DNA of 64,000 nt from assembly GCA_009761415.1 (NCBI GenBank), contig QUOL01000001.1, forward strand, positions 3,100,001 through 3,164,000. Direction: 5' to 3'. This DNA is from Sarcomyxa edulis. Its lineage: Eukaryota > Basidiomycota > Agaricomycetes > Agaricales > Mycenaceae. The notes below the pieces were generated by a model. It was not told the DNA's origin and ran no database searches. It was given only the letters and a program-made list of their open reading frames with translations. The position numbers were made by a program, and so were the translations under genes. Of the stretch, positions 25,401 to 39,715 are shown one piece after another (position 1 is the stretch's first letter; every line of letters begins with the position of its first letter).

Positions 25401-28400
25401 CAAGAGGGAGAATGTGCGGGCTGGATCATCGTCCCATCGATTATCTCGTAGCAAAGAGCGAGCGCTGACAAAGGATCTTATGGCGAGCTGCATTCAAATT
25501 ATCTCAGTCTTTGCCCGACTACGTCAAGCAGAAATCCGCACCTCATGAGCGCCTCTTGCCCAAGCCGATTCACCTGCGTCAATAAGAACTTCCAGCAATT
25601 CATTACGCTTTGGGTGTTCGTGTAGGATGGGCAAACATCTAGACTTTTTTAGCCCAAAAATCCAGGTTCGGTGGCGCAAGACTTACCGTTTGGCATGTTC
25701 CGCGATCCGATACGCATCAATAGGCGTCTCATGTAACATCATCAATATAATCTATAAAGCGTCAATGTTATTTAATCCACCGTCGCGAATAATGAGGAAT
25801 CACTTACTCTGAACGACATTTTCGCAATCGTGTCTTGTGAGAGATTTTCGGCTTCAGCTTGAGCAGCCTGTCGGTACCGATCATGCGCAAAACTACACAT
25901 ATCCCGAGCTCTTTGAATCAGCCAACCTTCTGCAAGCGCCATTTGAAGACCGCGCATAGAACCACGGGTGCCGCTGGAATTGGTTTCCCGTATATTCGAC
26001 ACTGCCTTGTGGATATTCCACATATCCTCCGCCTCTTCATCGCTTCCGCTGCTACCGCTGGAGTCTTCCCAATCCATCATTAGAGCCACTTCCGTGACTT
26101 TGAAGGTCTCGCCAAAGAAAGCTGCCCAAGTCAGATATTTTCTTGCTTCCTCCGGTAGTTCCCTCAGATGTGCGACAAGATAGGAAACATCAGCTGGGTC
26201 TGTAATCTTTTGGTCAGCTAGGTTGTTTTCGATAGCCGTCATATCGTATCTGAGCAGTAAGAAGTGTCAATTTCTCTTCAGATGTCATTAGCAAGAAGAA
26301 ACGACTGACTGCCAATTATTCTTTTCCCAGCTGAAAGTAATCTAGAGGCAGAAGAACGAATTCAATTAGAATCGTGTATAGAAAAGGAAGGCACAGGCAT
26401 ACAAAATGTTGCCTCTGGAAATTCATCAGAATGTTCCGAGCAGAGAACGCATTTCCAGAAGATGCTGAAAAAAGAAATCGTGACAAGGGGGCACATTCTT
26501 CTCTTGTCCGATGTAGTGTCTTTGCGACCAGAGAGGAGATCGCAGAATATGACAAGGGCTCGACGTTTATCCATGTCGGTCGTGATCTTCGAGCAAACAT
26601 GCCGCGGACTCTCTCGACAATTTCCCTTTGTGCGAAGTGAGTATTGCAGACGTACATCTATACCAGGACTTTACGTACTCCTTGTCTGATCGCAATGTGG
26701 CGAAGATAAGCTGGGAAGAGCATTGAGGTGAGAACTAAACACCAAGTCTCGTAAATACTAAACGACATACCATACGACTCTTGCAGTTGAACAAAGTACG
26801 AATGAGATCCATAGTACTACGAACGAAGGTATTAGCACCAGACTAGATAACCGCTTCCGGTGTTCCATGAAGCATAAGATTTAAACTGACGAGTCATCGG
26901 CTTCATGAAGATCGTCAAGAAACAAAGCGAATAATCGAGTTTCCGCTATGACAGAAAAAACATTCTCGACTAGAGACTGGAATCTTGCACGCAGTTCAGC
27001 TGTTGTCAGAGCTTCTTGTGTGGTCTCCACTGTGATGTCGAACAGAGACAGAATGTCTCTGAGCTCTGGAGTTCCCTGGTAAAGCAAAGGAATGTTCTGA
27101 AGCTGGGGACCAAGCCGTTCCTTCAATGCGTTCACAAATCGATGTAAATCTGTTTGAAAGACCATTAATTGCCTCAGCACAGACGAGAGACAGGAAAGCT
27201 AGGAGTGTTTTGTTAGAGAACTTGAGTAACATCCTTGTAGAGTAGATAGTTTTGACTTACTATCGCGGCAAATGGAGCGGAATCAGCATGTTGAAACTTC
27301 GCTTGGCCCCATAGGCCATGAGCTGGATTCACACGACAACAGATTATTTACGCGTTTTGTGGTATAAATGAGAGGAGTTGGAACGAACCTCTCCACTTTG
27401 CTTGGTTCGCGAGAATGATCGAGCTTTTACCGACTCTGTGATCATCATCAAGGAAATCGTTATTTTCATTTGTCTGGGATATACAGAGAAGCGCACTGAC
27501 CCGGGAGGACCAACAACAAGAACCACTTGGGCGCGTGAAACACGACTTTTGGATCGTAGAGCTACTCTCCGAAGTCCATCGCTAGGACCCAACGACGGGC
27601 CGATTGATGGACCTATTGACGGACTCATTGCTACCTGGTCATGTGAAGATGTTCGTGGAGAAGCTACCATCGCGTTAGACTCTTGAGCCTTTGAGGAGCC
27701 ACTCGGTGAAGACCCTTGATCACTTTGATCTTCAGCAGTCCCAGTTCCAGTATCCTGACTGCCAGAAGATGATATGGTTATGAAACCCTTGGAAGCGGAG
27801 GAATTGCGGGAGAAACTAGTGCTTGTATGTCGAATTACGTTGCGGATGGTTTCGAGTTCTTTGTCTCGTCCGAACTGTCAGGAGGTAAGTGTTAGTTAAA
27901 ATATGTTGGCCAGTGGGGTTGAACCTACCAAAGCAATGGGGATGGTAAATTCCTGATGAAAAGAATGAACCCTTAGCCATGTCCGAACGTGTAAAGAAAA
28001 TGATATACCATGAAGCGGTCTTCCGTAGCTATGTCAAAAGTTTTGATAAGCTAAACAAAAACAATCAGATGATGGACAGGCGCCAGAAGAACCTAGATGT
28101 CGTACCTCTGCATCTGATGAAGCCGAAACCGCAGCAAGTAATTTCTCCTGGCACTCCAGAAGATCGGCTTTGAGGCCATATGCACTTTGATATCGAGTAT
28201 CTGGGCTCTTGGATAGCAACTGAGAGACGTATCGAGTTATATTGATATCCCTGGCCGACTGTAAACCCAACGACTTGCCTTATCTACAATAGACGCCAAC
28301 ACTTGTGGAACATCCCGACGGACTTCATGTACAGGCATAGGCCTCTTTTGCACAATGGAGTGCAAGAGTTCCAAAGGAGCACCCTCGAACGGCATGTGCC

Positions 28401-29508
28401 CTCGACCCACTAGAAGAGTCCAGAAAAGTATCCCAAGAGAGTAGAGATCCGTTCTATGGTCTTGCGTCATGGTTTCGATACCACCAGTCTGTTCGGGTGC
28501 GAGATAACACAATGCCTCCTTGACCTTCGCCTTCTCGAGCTCTTCGAACGCGCGAAGAACTAATGATGATGGGCTGCCAAAGTTTTCAAGAGATACTGCT
28601 CGGTTGCCGAAGTGGACGAATCGAACGAGACCAGAATGTGAGTTGAGGTGGAAAGCGTTCGCGCGTACTTCACGGTGTATGAGGCCAGCTCTGTAAGGAG
28701 GGAAAATGTGATTTAAGGCTGATTTTCAATGGATGAATATACGTACTTGTGCATTACTTCGAGACATTTGGTGGCTTGTATGGCGAATCTAGAAGGGGGC
28801 ACGGGAGGCAAATTGAGATAAGGCAAGGTCCCAAAAGCAAAGGCAACCTGGCAGATTCATATGAAAGTTGAACACGACAGGTTTACTCACTCCAAAAACG
28901 ACGCCAGATCCATGACATCAACAGCATCTGTCCCATCCATTATGCTTGTCTCATCAACGTCCATCCCATGCGAAGACGTAGGTCGGAGGCGTGTCTCAGC
29001 CAATAGGAGGTCATTGATTTTTGAGGGAGGGAGGTATCGACTGAGGAAATTGGGGCCTGGGTGAACAAGTAGAAGGACGACACAGTCTCCGTTGCTTCGG
29101 GGAATATTGAAGAAGTCTATCATTCGCAAGATTGTACTAGTAGCCTCCGAGGAACCGCTCAGACGCCCTAGGCTGTAAACAGTTAGATAACCGCATTTCC
29201 CTCCTTCTAGAGAAGGAAACTCACATATGGGCCTCTCTTTCTAAACACATAGAACCATTGGATTGTGCGGGCGCGATTTTCGCCAGTACGACTGACCCAT
29301 CCTTCAAGCTGCTTCCTTCAGCCAACAAAGTCATGCTTCCAGTATCTTCCCATGGGACCGCCTAAGAACGACAAGGTTGGGGTCAGATTGGTATATGAGG
29401 GTCGGTGCACGAAAAGAGGACCTTTTCAAAAGCATATCCAGGAATGGAGAGTATGCCATCTCTGAAGTATAGAGTCGGTATGGTGGGTTGACCGTATTTC
29501 CGTTTCAT
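19420..29508 (-). CDS. Group X hybrid histidine kinase with N-terminal pseudokinase, AAA-type ATPase, GAF, HisKA, HATPase and receiver domains
   Basis: Two-component sensor of the fungal Chk1/Mak2/Mak3 type, feeding a phosphorelay to HOG or oxidative-stress pathways in relatives. Order, N to C: kinase-like domain (about 29,361-28,100), Ser/Gly linker (27,840-27,560), P-loop ATPase (GPPGVGKSS interrupted by an intron near 27,440-27,505; [13 protein letters not shown] near 26,915), long TPR-like helical region (26,700-23,000), GAF (22,740-22,130), HisKA with [14 protein letters not shown] (His codon 21,898-21,896), HATPase with [18 protein letters not shown] and [20 protein letters not shown], and a receiver ([39 protein letters not shown]; Asp codon 19,823-19,821). 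Phospho-acceptor residues are intact. The kinase-like domain reads HREVRANAF instead of HRDLKPEN and has no DFG, so it is probably inactive. The gene has dozens of short introns, one GC-AG (28,278-28,220). Not every exon edge was resolved. Start ATG at 29,508 is the best available in-frame Met. Confidence 0.9.
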
Positions 29509-29999
29509 GGATTTCCGGGTTGTATCGATTGGGGCAGGCCTCAAGCTCAATACCCGTCCGTCCGTATCCGCCAAATTTGAGAGGTTAGACTGTCGACTGA
29601 AGAAGACGACGAATTGGGGATGAATTTGTTGGGAGTAGAATCGAAGGATGAAAAGTTAGAGTCTAACTTTCAATTGGTGTACCTTGCGCGTTCAATTCTA
29701 ACACAGGGAAATCTCATACGTCACTTTTACTCCCGCTTTTGAAGCGCTACTAGTAGCATTTCTCACTCCAAAGTACACCATATGTACGATTGATGGTAGG
29801 CCTGTCACTCGAGAAAAGAATTGCACGCCAAAGAGAGGCTCAAAATCCATTTACGCAAGATAAGAAAAGGGGGGAGGGTAATACTAGTACAGTGCACACA
29901 TATGTAGTTAGAAATTCGATTCGCGATTGGCGGCACAAAAAAACGGGGGAAGGATGATGGTGGAAAAAGGCGAGACGATTACAAAACAGCACGAGGAGA
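29509..29999 (-). other. Promoter region of the histidine kinase gene
   Basis: About 490 bp between the kinase start and the stop of SUB2, both on the minus strand. No coding signal. An A-rich stretch on the plus strand near 29,935-29,945 lies close to the SUB2 3' end. Confidence 0.4.
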
Positions 30000-32168
<2,169 letters not shown>

Positions 32169-32618
32169 TTTGTCGAAGATGTTGAGAGTGAAGATTGAGA
32201 ACAGGAAATGATGGAAGCAGAGAAAGGAAAAGGTTGGGAAAGGGTCAGAGAAGAAGGGGGGCCGAAAAACAGACAACGACAACAGTCACTCGGCGGTCAC
32301 ATTCGAGTCACACTCCACGCGGCAGCGAACTCGGCGCTTATTGGCTCAGTGCACGGACCATCGTCGACGTCCACGAACAACTGTTGCTCATCGTTCGACA
32401 CGTCTAGCTCGAGTCTAACTCGTAGGCCATCTGCAATGGTGCGTGTATGTTCAACTCAATGCATTAATGTACACTAATGCTCACTCGCGCTCACTCGCTG
32501 AACAGATATATTTGTGCTTGCCTTCTTGGAAGTCTGGGTCGTGGATTTAAACTTACACGGGCGTCAACCTAATGCCTTGGTGGCTACATAAGACTTGAGT
32601 ACAGAATGCACCTCGAAA
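32169..32618. promoter_or_regulatory. Divergent promoter between SUB2 and the VIT/vWA gene
   Basis: 450 bp between outward-facing start codons. An upstream ATG at 32,606 opens a 39-codon frame that overlaps the start of the VIT/vWA gene in another frame. It is a possible translation-dampening uORF but not proven. Confidence 0.4.
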
Positions 32619-35600
32619 ATGCCCCCTTCGAATGGTATAGTACACACTGCGGACGGACAACCCGTCTACCTGCCTTTGGAGCAAGTCAAGGCCAGCGTTA
32701 TCATTCTTGACGGTATGTACTCGTCTCGATCGCAAACCGTCTTCGCAATCTCATTAATGTCGATCAACAGTGTCTGCTCGAGTGACATTGACTCAGACGT
32801 ACTCCAATACCTCAGACAAAGCCACCAGTCGTGCAAAGTATGTCTTCCCCGTACCTGCCAGTGCGGCCGTCTGTGCATTCGAAATGCGTACACCCGACGG
32901 CCGCATCGTGACTGGCGTATGTAAGGAGAAAAACCAAGCTAGGGAGGAATACGAGCGTGCTATTCGAGATGGCAAATTCGCTGCCAATCTCGAATTTGTC
33001 ACGGACGATAGTCAGTCTGGTCTACTTGTTCGATGCTGAAATGAACTAGATCTCACGATTCGTTCGTTTCAAGTCTTTACGATCTCTGTGGGCTCTATTC
33101 CTGCACGACAGATTGTTGTGACCAAACTAGTCGTAAGCCTGATACTTACCCATATTCTTCTAGATTACTGACAACTGTATGTAGTACGTCGTAACCTTGA
33201 TGGATAACGACTACGTAGATGAAGTCCGTTTTCACCTTCCCATGTGCGTCGGCGAGCGCTATGGTCCACCCCACCCTGAACTAGCTACAGCAGCTGCCCC
33301 TTCCCCTAATACACGCATCCGGATAACGACAGAGGTTCAAACCAATGGCCCTATCAAGAGCATCACAAGTCCCACCCACTCCTCTGAAATTACCACAACA
33401 CCATACCCGACCGACTTCAACCGACCCTCCCGTCGTCGGAGCACTGTCAAATTTCGCTCCAAATCATATCTTGACAAGGATTTTGTTCTCATCATCAGTG
33501 CACAAGGTCTGGATGTTCCGCGTTGCTTTGCAGAGCTTGAACGTGACCCCAATGGAGTGGCTCCGGACACTGTGGCCTTGCAACTAACCATCATACCCGA
33601 GTTCAACTTGATGCCCATCCCGGCGCAGGAATACATCTTTGTAGTGGACCGCAGCGGGTCTATGTCGGGAAGTCGTGTTGAAACAGCTAAACGCACACTT
33701 CTCTTGTTATTGCGCATGCTTCCTGCTGCTGGCACTGCATTCAACATAGTCAGCTTTGGCAGTATTCATGACAGCTTATGGCCTCAGAGCATGCCCTATA
33801 CTCAAGGAACGCTTGATATTGCTGTAAGCCGTTGCTTTTCTGCCAGGCAACAACTACTAATATCCACTAGACTCATCATGTAGATTCAATGTCTGCGAAC
33901 TACGGTGGAACAGAGATTTGTGAAGCGCTGCGAGCCGTCTTCAGGTCCAGGACCACTCACATGCCCACAGCGGTATTCGTTTTGACTGACGGTCAGGTAA
34001 ATATTACATAGCACTGCTCTAACGCTCGCTTCTAATCCCTTATAAAGGTCTCCAATCCTCCAGAAACGGTCGCAGCAGTCCATCAAGCCGTCTCCGCTGC
34101 CCCGCCAACGTCCCCCATCCGCGTCTTCACCCTCGGCATCGGCGCTGAAGTCTCTACCGACCTATGCGAGAGCATTGCCCGCGTGGGAAACGGTGTATGC
34201 CTCTTCGCCGTCACCACCGAAAGCATCATCGGTAAATGTGCACGCCTCTTCAGAGCAGGCAGGACGCCTTTTGTCGAAAATGTCTCTATCGACTGGGGTA
34301 TACCCGAAATCTCTGCTTCTGCTTCTGTCAACTTTAGCTCCCAACCTACCACCTCTGGTGGAGTTCATCTTCGGCCACCGCCTGTAGTCCAACAGTCCCC
34401 TCCTCATATCGAGTCCATCCATTCCGGAGCCCGATTCAACGTATTCGTCATCTTGACGATCCGAAACGCCGTCCTCCCAAAAGAGGTCACCCTCCGAGGA
34501 AATCTTGATGGTGGCTCTGATCCGTTCGAATTGACTGTACCTATCAAAGGCGCCAATTTAGGTCACTCTGGGGCATTTATACATACGCTTGCTGCATGGA
34601 GGCTTGTCCAGGATTTAGAGGAGGGCAGAGCGGCCCTTCCGCAGGTGGTGGGGACTAGTGTAGTCACAGACGAGGAGCTGAAGAAGGCTGCTATCGTGCG
34701 CTTGGGAGAGCGGTATCAGATTGTCAGCTCTCATACTTCGTTCGTTGCAGTGGATAATGGCCAGGCCGATGCACCATCAAGGAGTGACGCTCGTCGGCAG
34801 CGGAGACGCAGTAGTGCTAGTCCTAGCAGCCGGGGGGGAGACAGGCGGGGGGCTACCTCGACGGCGAGTGTTGGTACTTCATCTCAAACCGGGACCGGCA
34901 TTCTTTCCGTGATGTCGAGTATATTCTCAGGTTTATTCGGATATGCATCGGGGAACACAAGTACTACAACAGCTCCTCCTGTTCCGGCTCCGGCACGACG
35001 AAATGTCCCAGGTGCTTGGTCAGACTCTGCTCCGTCGTCTCGATCCTCATCACCTGCCCCTCCGTCTGACTACGACGATGGCTACGAAAGTTCGGACACA
35101 TTGTCGACTCTGAGCTCTTTGGAAGAGTCTTCAGAATGGAGCGAGGATACATCGACACCACCACCGAGTCCTCGTTCCCGCCCCCGGCCGCTCTCAGATG
35201 TCGACGCTGTCCAACAACGCAGTCCGTCGCCTCAATTCGAACCAATTGATCTTGCACCGCCGGCAATGAAAGTGCAGCACGTACCACCACCTCCCCCGCA
35301 TGTCCCACCACCACCACCCATTGAGGGAGCGGTCGTCGAGCTGGTCCGGCTCCAATCATTCGATGGGTCTTTCCACGCAGATCTTGGGCTTCGAAACATC
35401 GTAGGCGATCAAGCCTTGCAGGCAGAAGCCGGTGTGGATGAGAGGGTGTGGGCGACTGCTGTTGCTGTGGCGTTTATGCAAAAACATATGGCGAGTGCCG
35501 AATTGAAGGAGCTTTTGGATGATCTCTTAGTCAAGGCGATGTTGTTTTTGAAAGATGCCAATACGGGGATGTCTGATGCTGATATTGAGAGACTTGTGGA

Positions 35601-35625
35601 TAGGGCTAAAGGGCTTGTTTCTTGA
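32619..35625 (+). CDS. VIT and von Willebrand factor A domain protein
   Basis: Probable intracellular scaffold resembling VWA5A/inter-alpha-trypsin-inhibitor-like and PARP4-like proteins; exact role in fungi is unknown. Exons are 32619-32712, 32771-33010, 33074-33132, 33185-33823, 33871-33996 and 34048-35625; the total is 2,736 nt, 911 residues. VIT domain covers about residues 15-150 (VKASVIILDVSARVTLTQTY, YVFPVPASAAVCAFEM, ARQIVVTKLVYVVTLMDNDY). The vWA domain has a complete-looking MIDAS: VDRSGSMSGSR, then YGGTEICEALRAV and FVLTDGQV. After a beta-rich middle comes a long Ser/Pro/Thr-rich disordered segment (about 660-830, with poly-Pro VPPPPPHVPPPPP). A C-terminal helical block begins LVRLQSFDGSFHAD, a motif also found at the end of animal vault-PARP-like and VWA5 proteins. 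No signal peptide. Confidence 0.88.
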
Positions 35626-35832
35626 TCTTCCCGAGTCGATTGTTTTGTGTCTTTCTTGATTGCTGATGTTCGAAAGCGCAAGGCTAAGCAAAAGATCAAC
35701 AAGTGTCGGGTTCCTTTATGTATCATTCGAATCATACATGTACAAAATCGGCGACTCCTCGAAACCTCTATCAATCACAGAGAATTGTCTTCAAAGCTGG
35801 TGTCTCGAAGAGCACGATTAAACAGACAAGTG

Positions 35833-37551
35833 TCACAATGAAGCGAACAAGTTGGATTGAAAATACGGCTGATTTAACGGTTGTGCTTGATACGACGGAA
35901 TTATCGATGCTCTGTTCATCGGTACAAGGCCATGCCACGGGTTGTAAGACTCTAGGGCTGGCGTTCTCACATCGAGTACTGTGATATCCAAGCCATCCTC
36001 TCGCAGAGACACGAAATTCGCAGGTGAAGATGACACCTGTTCATCGTCAACGATGCGCAGGACGTAGACATGAGTGAGCTGTGCGATTCCTGGCTGACTT
36101 GACTTCCTTCTAGAGTAGACAAGATCAAGTATGGCCTCGTCTGACGTCCCAGCATACTGAAGCAATCTGATGCTTTGTAGGCTTGGAAGTAGGCATGCGG
36201 AAGCGGTGTCTATCGTTGGGGTAAGGAGGCGTAAAAGTGGATCCCCGCGAGCCCTTCGTACTTCCATGACTGGTTCCGCCCAGGTCGACCGATCAAAGGA
36301 AAATAATTGGAGGTTGGTGAGACTTGGCATGAGGGAAAGGCATTCGACGAGATCGTCGCGGAAATCATCCATGCAGGGAAATTGGAAACTCTCCAGACTG
36401 CATAACGACCTGGTGATCATGGCAGACAATGTAGGATAGATTCTACAACAGCGAGTGGCGATATCTTCACCTGCAGACACTGTTATGGCGTTGACTTTGA
36501 GTACTCGAAGCCCGGGTACCACGAGACTACGCAATAGGACCTCGAGCATGAGATTTTCGGTTTGTACAGAGAGGGTACGAAGGTTTGGAAGGGTCATAAG
36601 TCGGTTACCAGGATCAGTGACATCCGGGATGTAAGATAAGGCTAACGAGAAATTCCGTAGACTGGTGCATTGCTCGAGGAGATCCAATATCTGTATAGAA
36701 TTGTATGGGCACTGAAGGTGCAGTTCATGCAATTGGTTCAAAGGAAGGAGGAGAGCTTCGACGAGATCGACACGTGATCCTATAGTCACTCGGCGAAGAG
36801 ATGATGTCTCCTTCAGGAGCGCTATGCGATGATGAGGCACCGGGATGTCATATAGATCAATCATGATTCCTGTTAAGATTGGGGAATTTAGTGAGCCTAG
36901 GTCACTCAGGAATTCCCAGGAAGCTCTCAACTCGAGACACCAGAACCGATGCATGAAGAGCCTCAAGAATTCGATGATCGGAGGAAAGTCATCCTTATAC
37001 GCTGTGGCAAAATACATGGAGACAGACAAGGGATATGTTCCGGATCTCGCGAGCCAACTTTCGGCCTTCTGGAGAACGGAAGCAATGCTCTGGTGGGTGG
37101 GAGGAAAGCGCCGAGGAATGGGAATGTGTAAAGACGACCATATTTCTGGAGTCGATAGAGCGATTTGTCTCCACTCGGAACATATGCAGGTCAGAAGAAG
37201 TGGGCTTTCTGTACTGACCATGGCGCAGTTTCTCGATGGTAGGCATCGAACGAATATCTCCTGTAGCAACTCCGGTACTAGACGTCGCATGGGCGATAAG
37301 AGCGCTTTGTGGGAATCCACGAATTGCTTGAGTTTAGCATGCTCTGACTCTAACCCTTCTAAGATGGCACGCATGCGTGCAATCTCGGTTTCGAGATTCT
37401 GAAGTTTTGTCTCGGGTTTGGAGATATACGTTTTGATCTCTTGCTGTTGGGATTCGAAAGGAACGTAGTTAGTATAGAGGATGTGGGTATACGGAGAATT
37501 GGTGTCGTCCATGGTACATGCGTCGTCGATTTCAACCTTGGAAGGAGCCAT
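35833..37551 (-). CDS. F-box protein, agaric LRR type
   Basis: Likely SCF ubiquitin-ligase adaptor with unknown substrate. Single exon of 572 residues if translation begins at MAPSKVEIDDA (37,551); the open frame extends to an upstream ATG at 37,722, but that extension has low-complexity, non-typical sequence. An N-terminal coiled coil (KLQNLETEIARMRAILEGLE) precedes the F-box (LSPMRRLVPELLQEIFVRCL, then PLLLTCICSEWRQIALSTPE), followed by IWSSLHI and repeated leucine-rich segments (LNQLHELHLQ, LRNFSLALS, LPNLRTLSVQ, LTNLQLFSF). This layout is stereotyped in agaricomycete genomes. It lies tail-to-tail with the VIT/vWA gene. Confidence 0.85.
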   Translation of the reverse strand: MAPSKVEIDDACTMDDTNSPYTHILYTNYVPFESQQQEIKTYISKPETKLQNLETEIARMRAILEGLESEHAKLKQFVDSHKALLSPMRRLVPELLQEIFVRCLPSRNCAMVSTESPLLLTCICSEWRQIALSTPEIWSSLHIPIPRRFPPTHQSIASVLQKAESWLARSGTYPLSVSMYFATAYKDDFPPIIEFLRLFMHRFWCLELRASWEFLSDLGSLNSPILTGIMIDLYDIPVPHHRIALLKETSSLRRVTIGSRVDLVEALLLPLNQLHELHLQCPYNSIQILDLLEQCTSLRNFSLALSYIPDVTDPGNRLMTLPNLRTLSVQTENLMLEVLLRSLVVPGLRVLKVNAITVSAGEDIATRCCRIYPTLSAMITRSLCSLESFQFPCMDDFRDDLVECLSLMPSLTNLQLFSFDRSTWAEPVMEVRRARGDPLLRLLTPTIDTASACLLPSLQSIRLLQYAGTSDEAILDLVYSRRKSSQPGIAQLTHVYVLRIVDDEQVSSSPANFVSLREDGLDITVLDVRTPALESYNPWHGLVPMNRASIIPSYQAQPLNQPYFQSNLFASL

Positions 37552-37766
37552 GGGTGAGTCCAGGGCAATTTCACGGTATGTCTTCCAGCAAGAATGTAAT
37601 GGGCTCTTTCCCACTTGTGCACGCCGGCCGGTGCAACGCCGGTGGCCGATGGCTGGTGGACCGCCCGAGGCTTTGCGGGTACTACTAATAGGAATGCTCT
37701 GTTTACAAATTTTTAACAGCAACTGCTACGTGCGTTAGGCCATTAGAGTAGAGGCTCCTATACGCC

Positions 37767-39336
37767 ATGTCTACTTCTTATCCCTTCTGGTTCGTAAACG
37801 CACTCCTTACTCTTCTCATCGGCGAATTCTAACTCTCAATTACCATTCACAGGCTCGGTGGTTAGTAAAACGAACTTCCCCGCGTCCATACTTGTAAAGA
37901 TTAACTGATTTTATATGCTTCACAGGCGTCGCTGCGTCTAGTGCGTTCAGCTTCTTGTTGATGCCTTTTAAATGACATTCTCTCATCCTCAGTTTCTCAT
38001 CGCAAGTGGCTGCATGCTGCACCCACCCTTTGGATCTGACCAAAGTGTGAGCATTGCGTTTATCGTCTCACACGCACTATACCATGATACTGATCACGAT
38101 ACGATGCCTGCCTAACTACAGTCGAATGCAGACTGTAGCATCGAATGGCACTCGCCCCTCGACGATCTCAGTCATTCGCAGTTCTATCGCGCAATCCGGT
38201 TTCCGTAGCTTATACACTGGACTCAGCGCCTCCATTCTGCGGCAAATGACATACTCTCTCGTGCGCCTAGGAAGTTACGAAGAGATGAAAAAGAGGCTAA
38301 AGGATACTGGTCATACTTCTACGCTAAACTTGCTTTTGGCCGCAAGTCTTGCTGGAGGAGTAGGTGGTGTTGCAGGAAACCCTGCTGGTGAGCAGATATC
38401 TGTGCCCTTCTGAGATGTACTCATACTTCTAGTTCCCTAGATATCCTACTGGTACGGATGACTAGTGATTCGATCCGACCTCCAGAGAAACGATACGGGT
38501 ATTCGAACGCATTGACGGGATTGATTAGTCTCATCAAAGAAGAAGGGCTGAAAGGTCTTGCTAGAGGTCTCGGTACAAACACAGTGAGCCACTTACCCTA
38601 ATTTCTGACAGTCAAATTCGCCTCATTGACGCGACCCTATGTTATTTCTTCCCAAGACAAGGGCCGTCCTCATGAATGTACGTATACTTTTTGACAAAGC
38701 GTAGACTCACCGGCTGATTTTCGCACGTCTCATTCCCAGGCATCTCAGGTAGGATCGTAAGCTTTCATCTATTCATCTGGGTTCACACTTTCGAGAATAA
38801 CCCAAACGTGGCATAGGTACGATTTCTTCAAATCGACGTTGTTGAGCAAACCGGTCCCCATCATTGACTACCAATTCCATGATAACCTTGGCCTTCATGT
38901 TGCTTCGAGCTTCATGGCGGGGACTTTCGCGACCAGTCTGTTTTCCCACCTTCTCGATGTTACAGAAGCTTTTCCTGACATTTCCTCTGTCTTTTTCAGC
39001 TGTGTGTTCACCAGCGGACGTGCTTAAGTCGCGAGTGATGTCTCAGGTTTGATACGTTCATTCTTCACTGCGTCGTTTCCTTTCCTGACATCCCCGTCTA
39101 GTCGCACAAATCATCTCTTCTCCACATTATCACCCAATCCCTCCGAGAGGAAGGACCTATGTTCTTCTTCAAAGGCTGGACACCTGCTTTCATTCGTCTC
39201 GGACCAAACACTGTACTGCTCTTCGTTTTCTTCGAGGTAGATTCCTATTCACTGTAAACCCGCGGCCCATCTGACGGTTCGTTCGCTCTCACTATAGCAA
39301 CTCAAGCAAGGCTGGACGGCCATGACGACTTCGTAA
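37767..39336 (+). CDS. DIC1: Mitochondrial dicarboxylate carrier
   Basis: Inner-membrane antiporter exchanging malate or succinate for phosphate. Twelve exons: 37767-37789, 37853-37860 (8-nt micro-exon), 37926-37940, 38007-38046, 38122-38387, 38441-38583, 38657-38677, 38740-38756, 38817-38935, 39000-39046, 39102-39236, 39298-39336. The sum is 873 nt, 290 residues, the normal carrier length, and all phases close. The three carrier signatures are HPLDLTKVRMQT, NPADILLVRMTSD and SPADVLKSRVMSQ. Start FWLGGVAASMAACCTHPLD and end GWTPAFIRLGPNTVLLFVFF match DIC family members better than oxaloacetate or 2-oxoglutarate carriers. Four exons are 8-21 nt long, so automatic gene callers may mis-model it. 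Confidence 0.92.
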
Positions 39337-39715
39337 AAGCGCGATTCTACTCCTGATCCAATTCACGGTACGAATAGTCTGTCTTGGATAACCGACACTC
39401 CGTTCTCCCGATACCCGCTATCCCTTCATGCATAGAATTTCCTCGTATTTAGATGGATTTCGTACATATACATTCAGCATATTGCACTGCATACTGTACT
39501 GCATCTTCGATTTTTTTTCACCACATACATTTTCTCCAAAGTCTCTGACATCATCACGCCTGTTATTTATCTATCCATATTCGCTTCACCTTCACACAAA
39601 TGCAACAGACCGAGACTAGATTTGTAGCCTGGTTGTCCTTGAAAATATATAATTCTCGTGCAGTGTACGTACATCCAACGAAGAATTTAAAGAGATATAT
39701 GCAGAGTCAAGCCGT
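39337..39715. other. Gap between convergent DIC1 and GH43 genes
   Basis: About 380 bp of 3' flanking sequence. T-rich on the plus strand (39,480-39,570). No gene seen. Confidence 0.4.

Noticed and set aside
37552..37722. N-terminal extension of the second F-box protein up to the ATG at 37,722
   Set aside because: The extra 57 residues are Cys/Arg-rich and unlike related proteins. The MAPSK start gives the usual layout.
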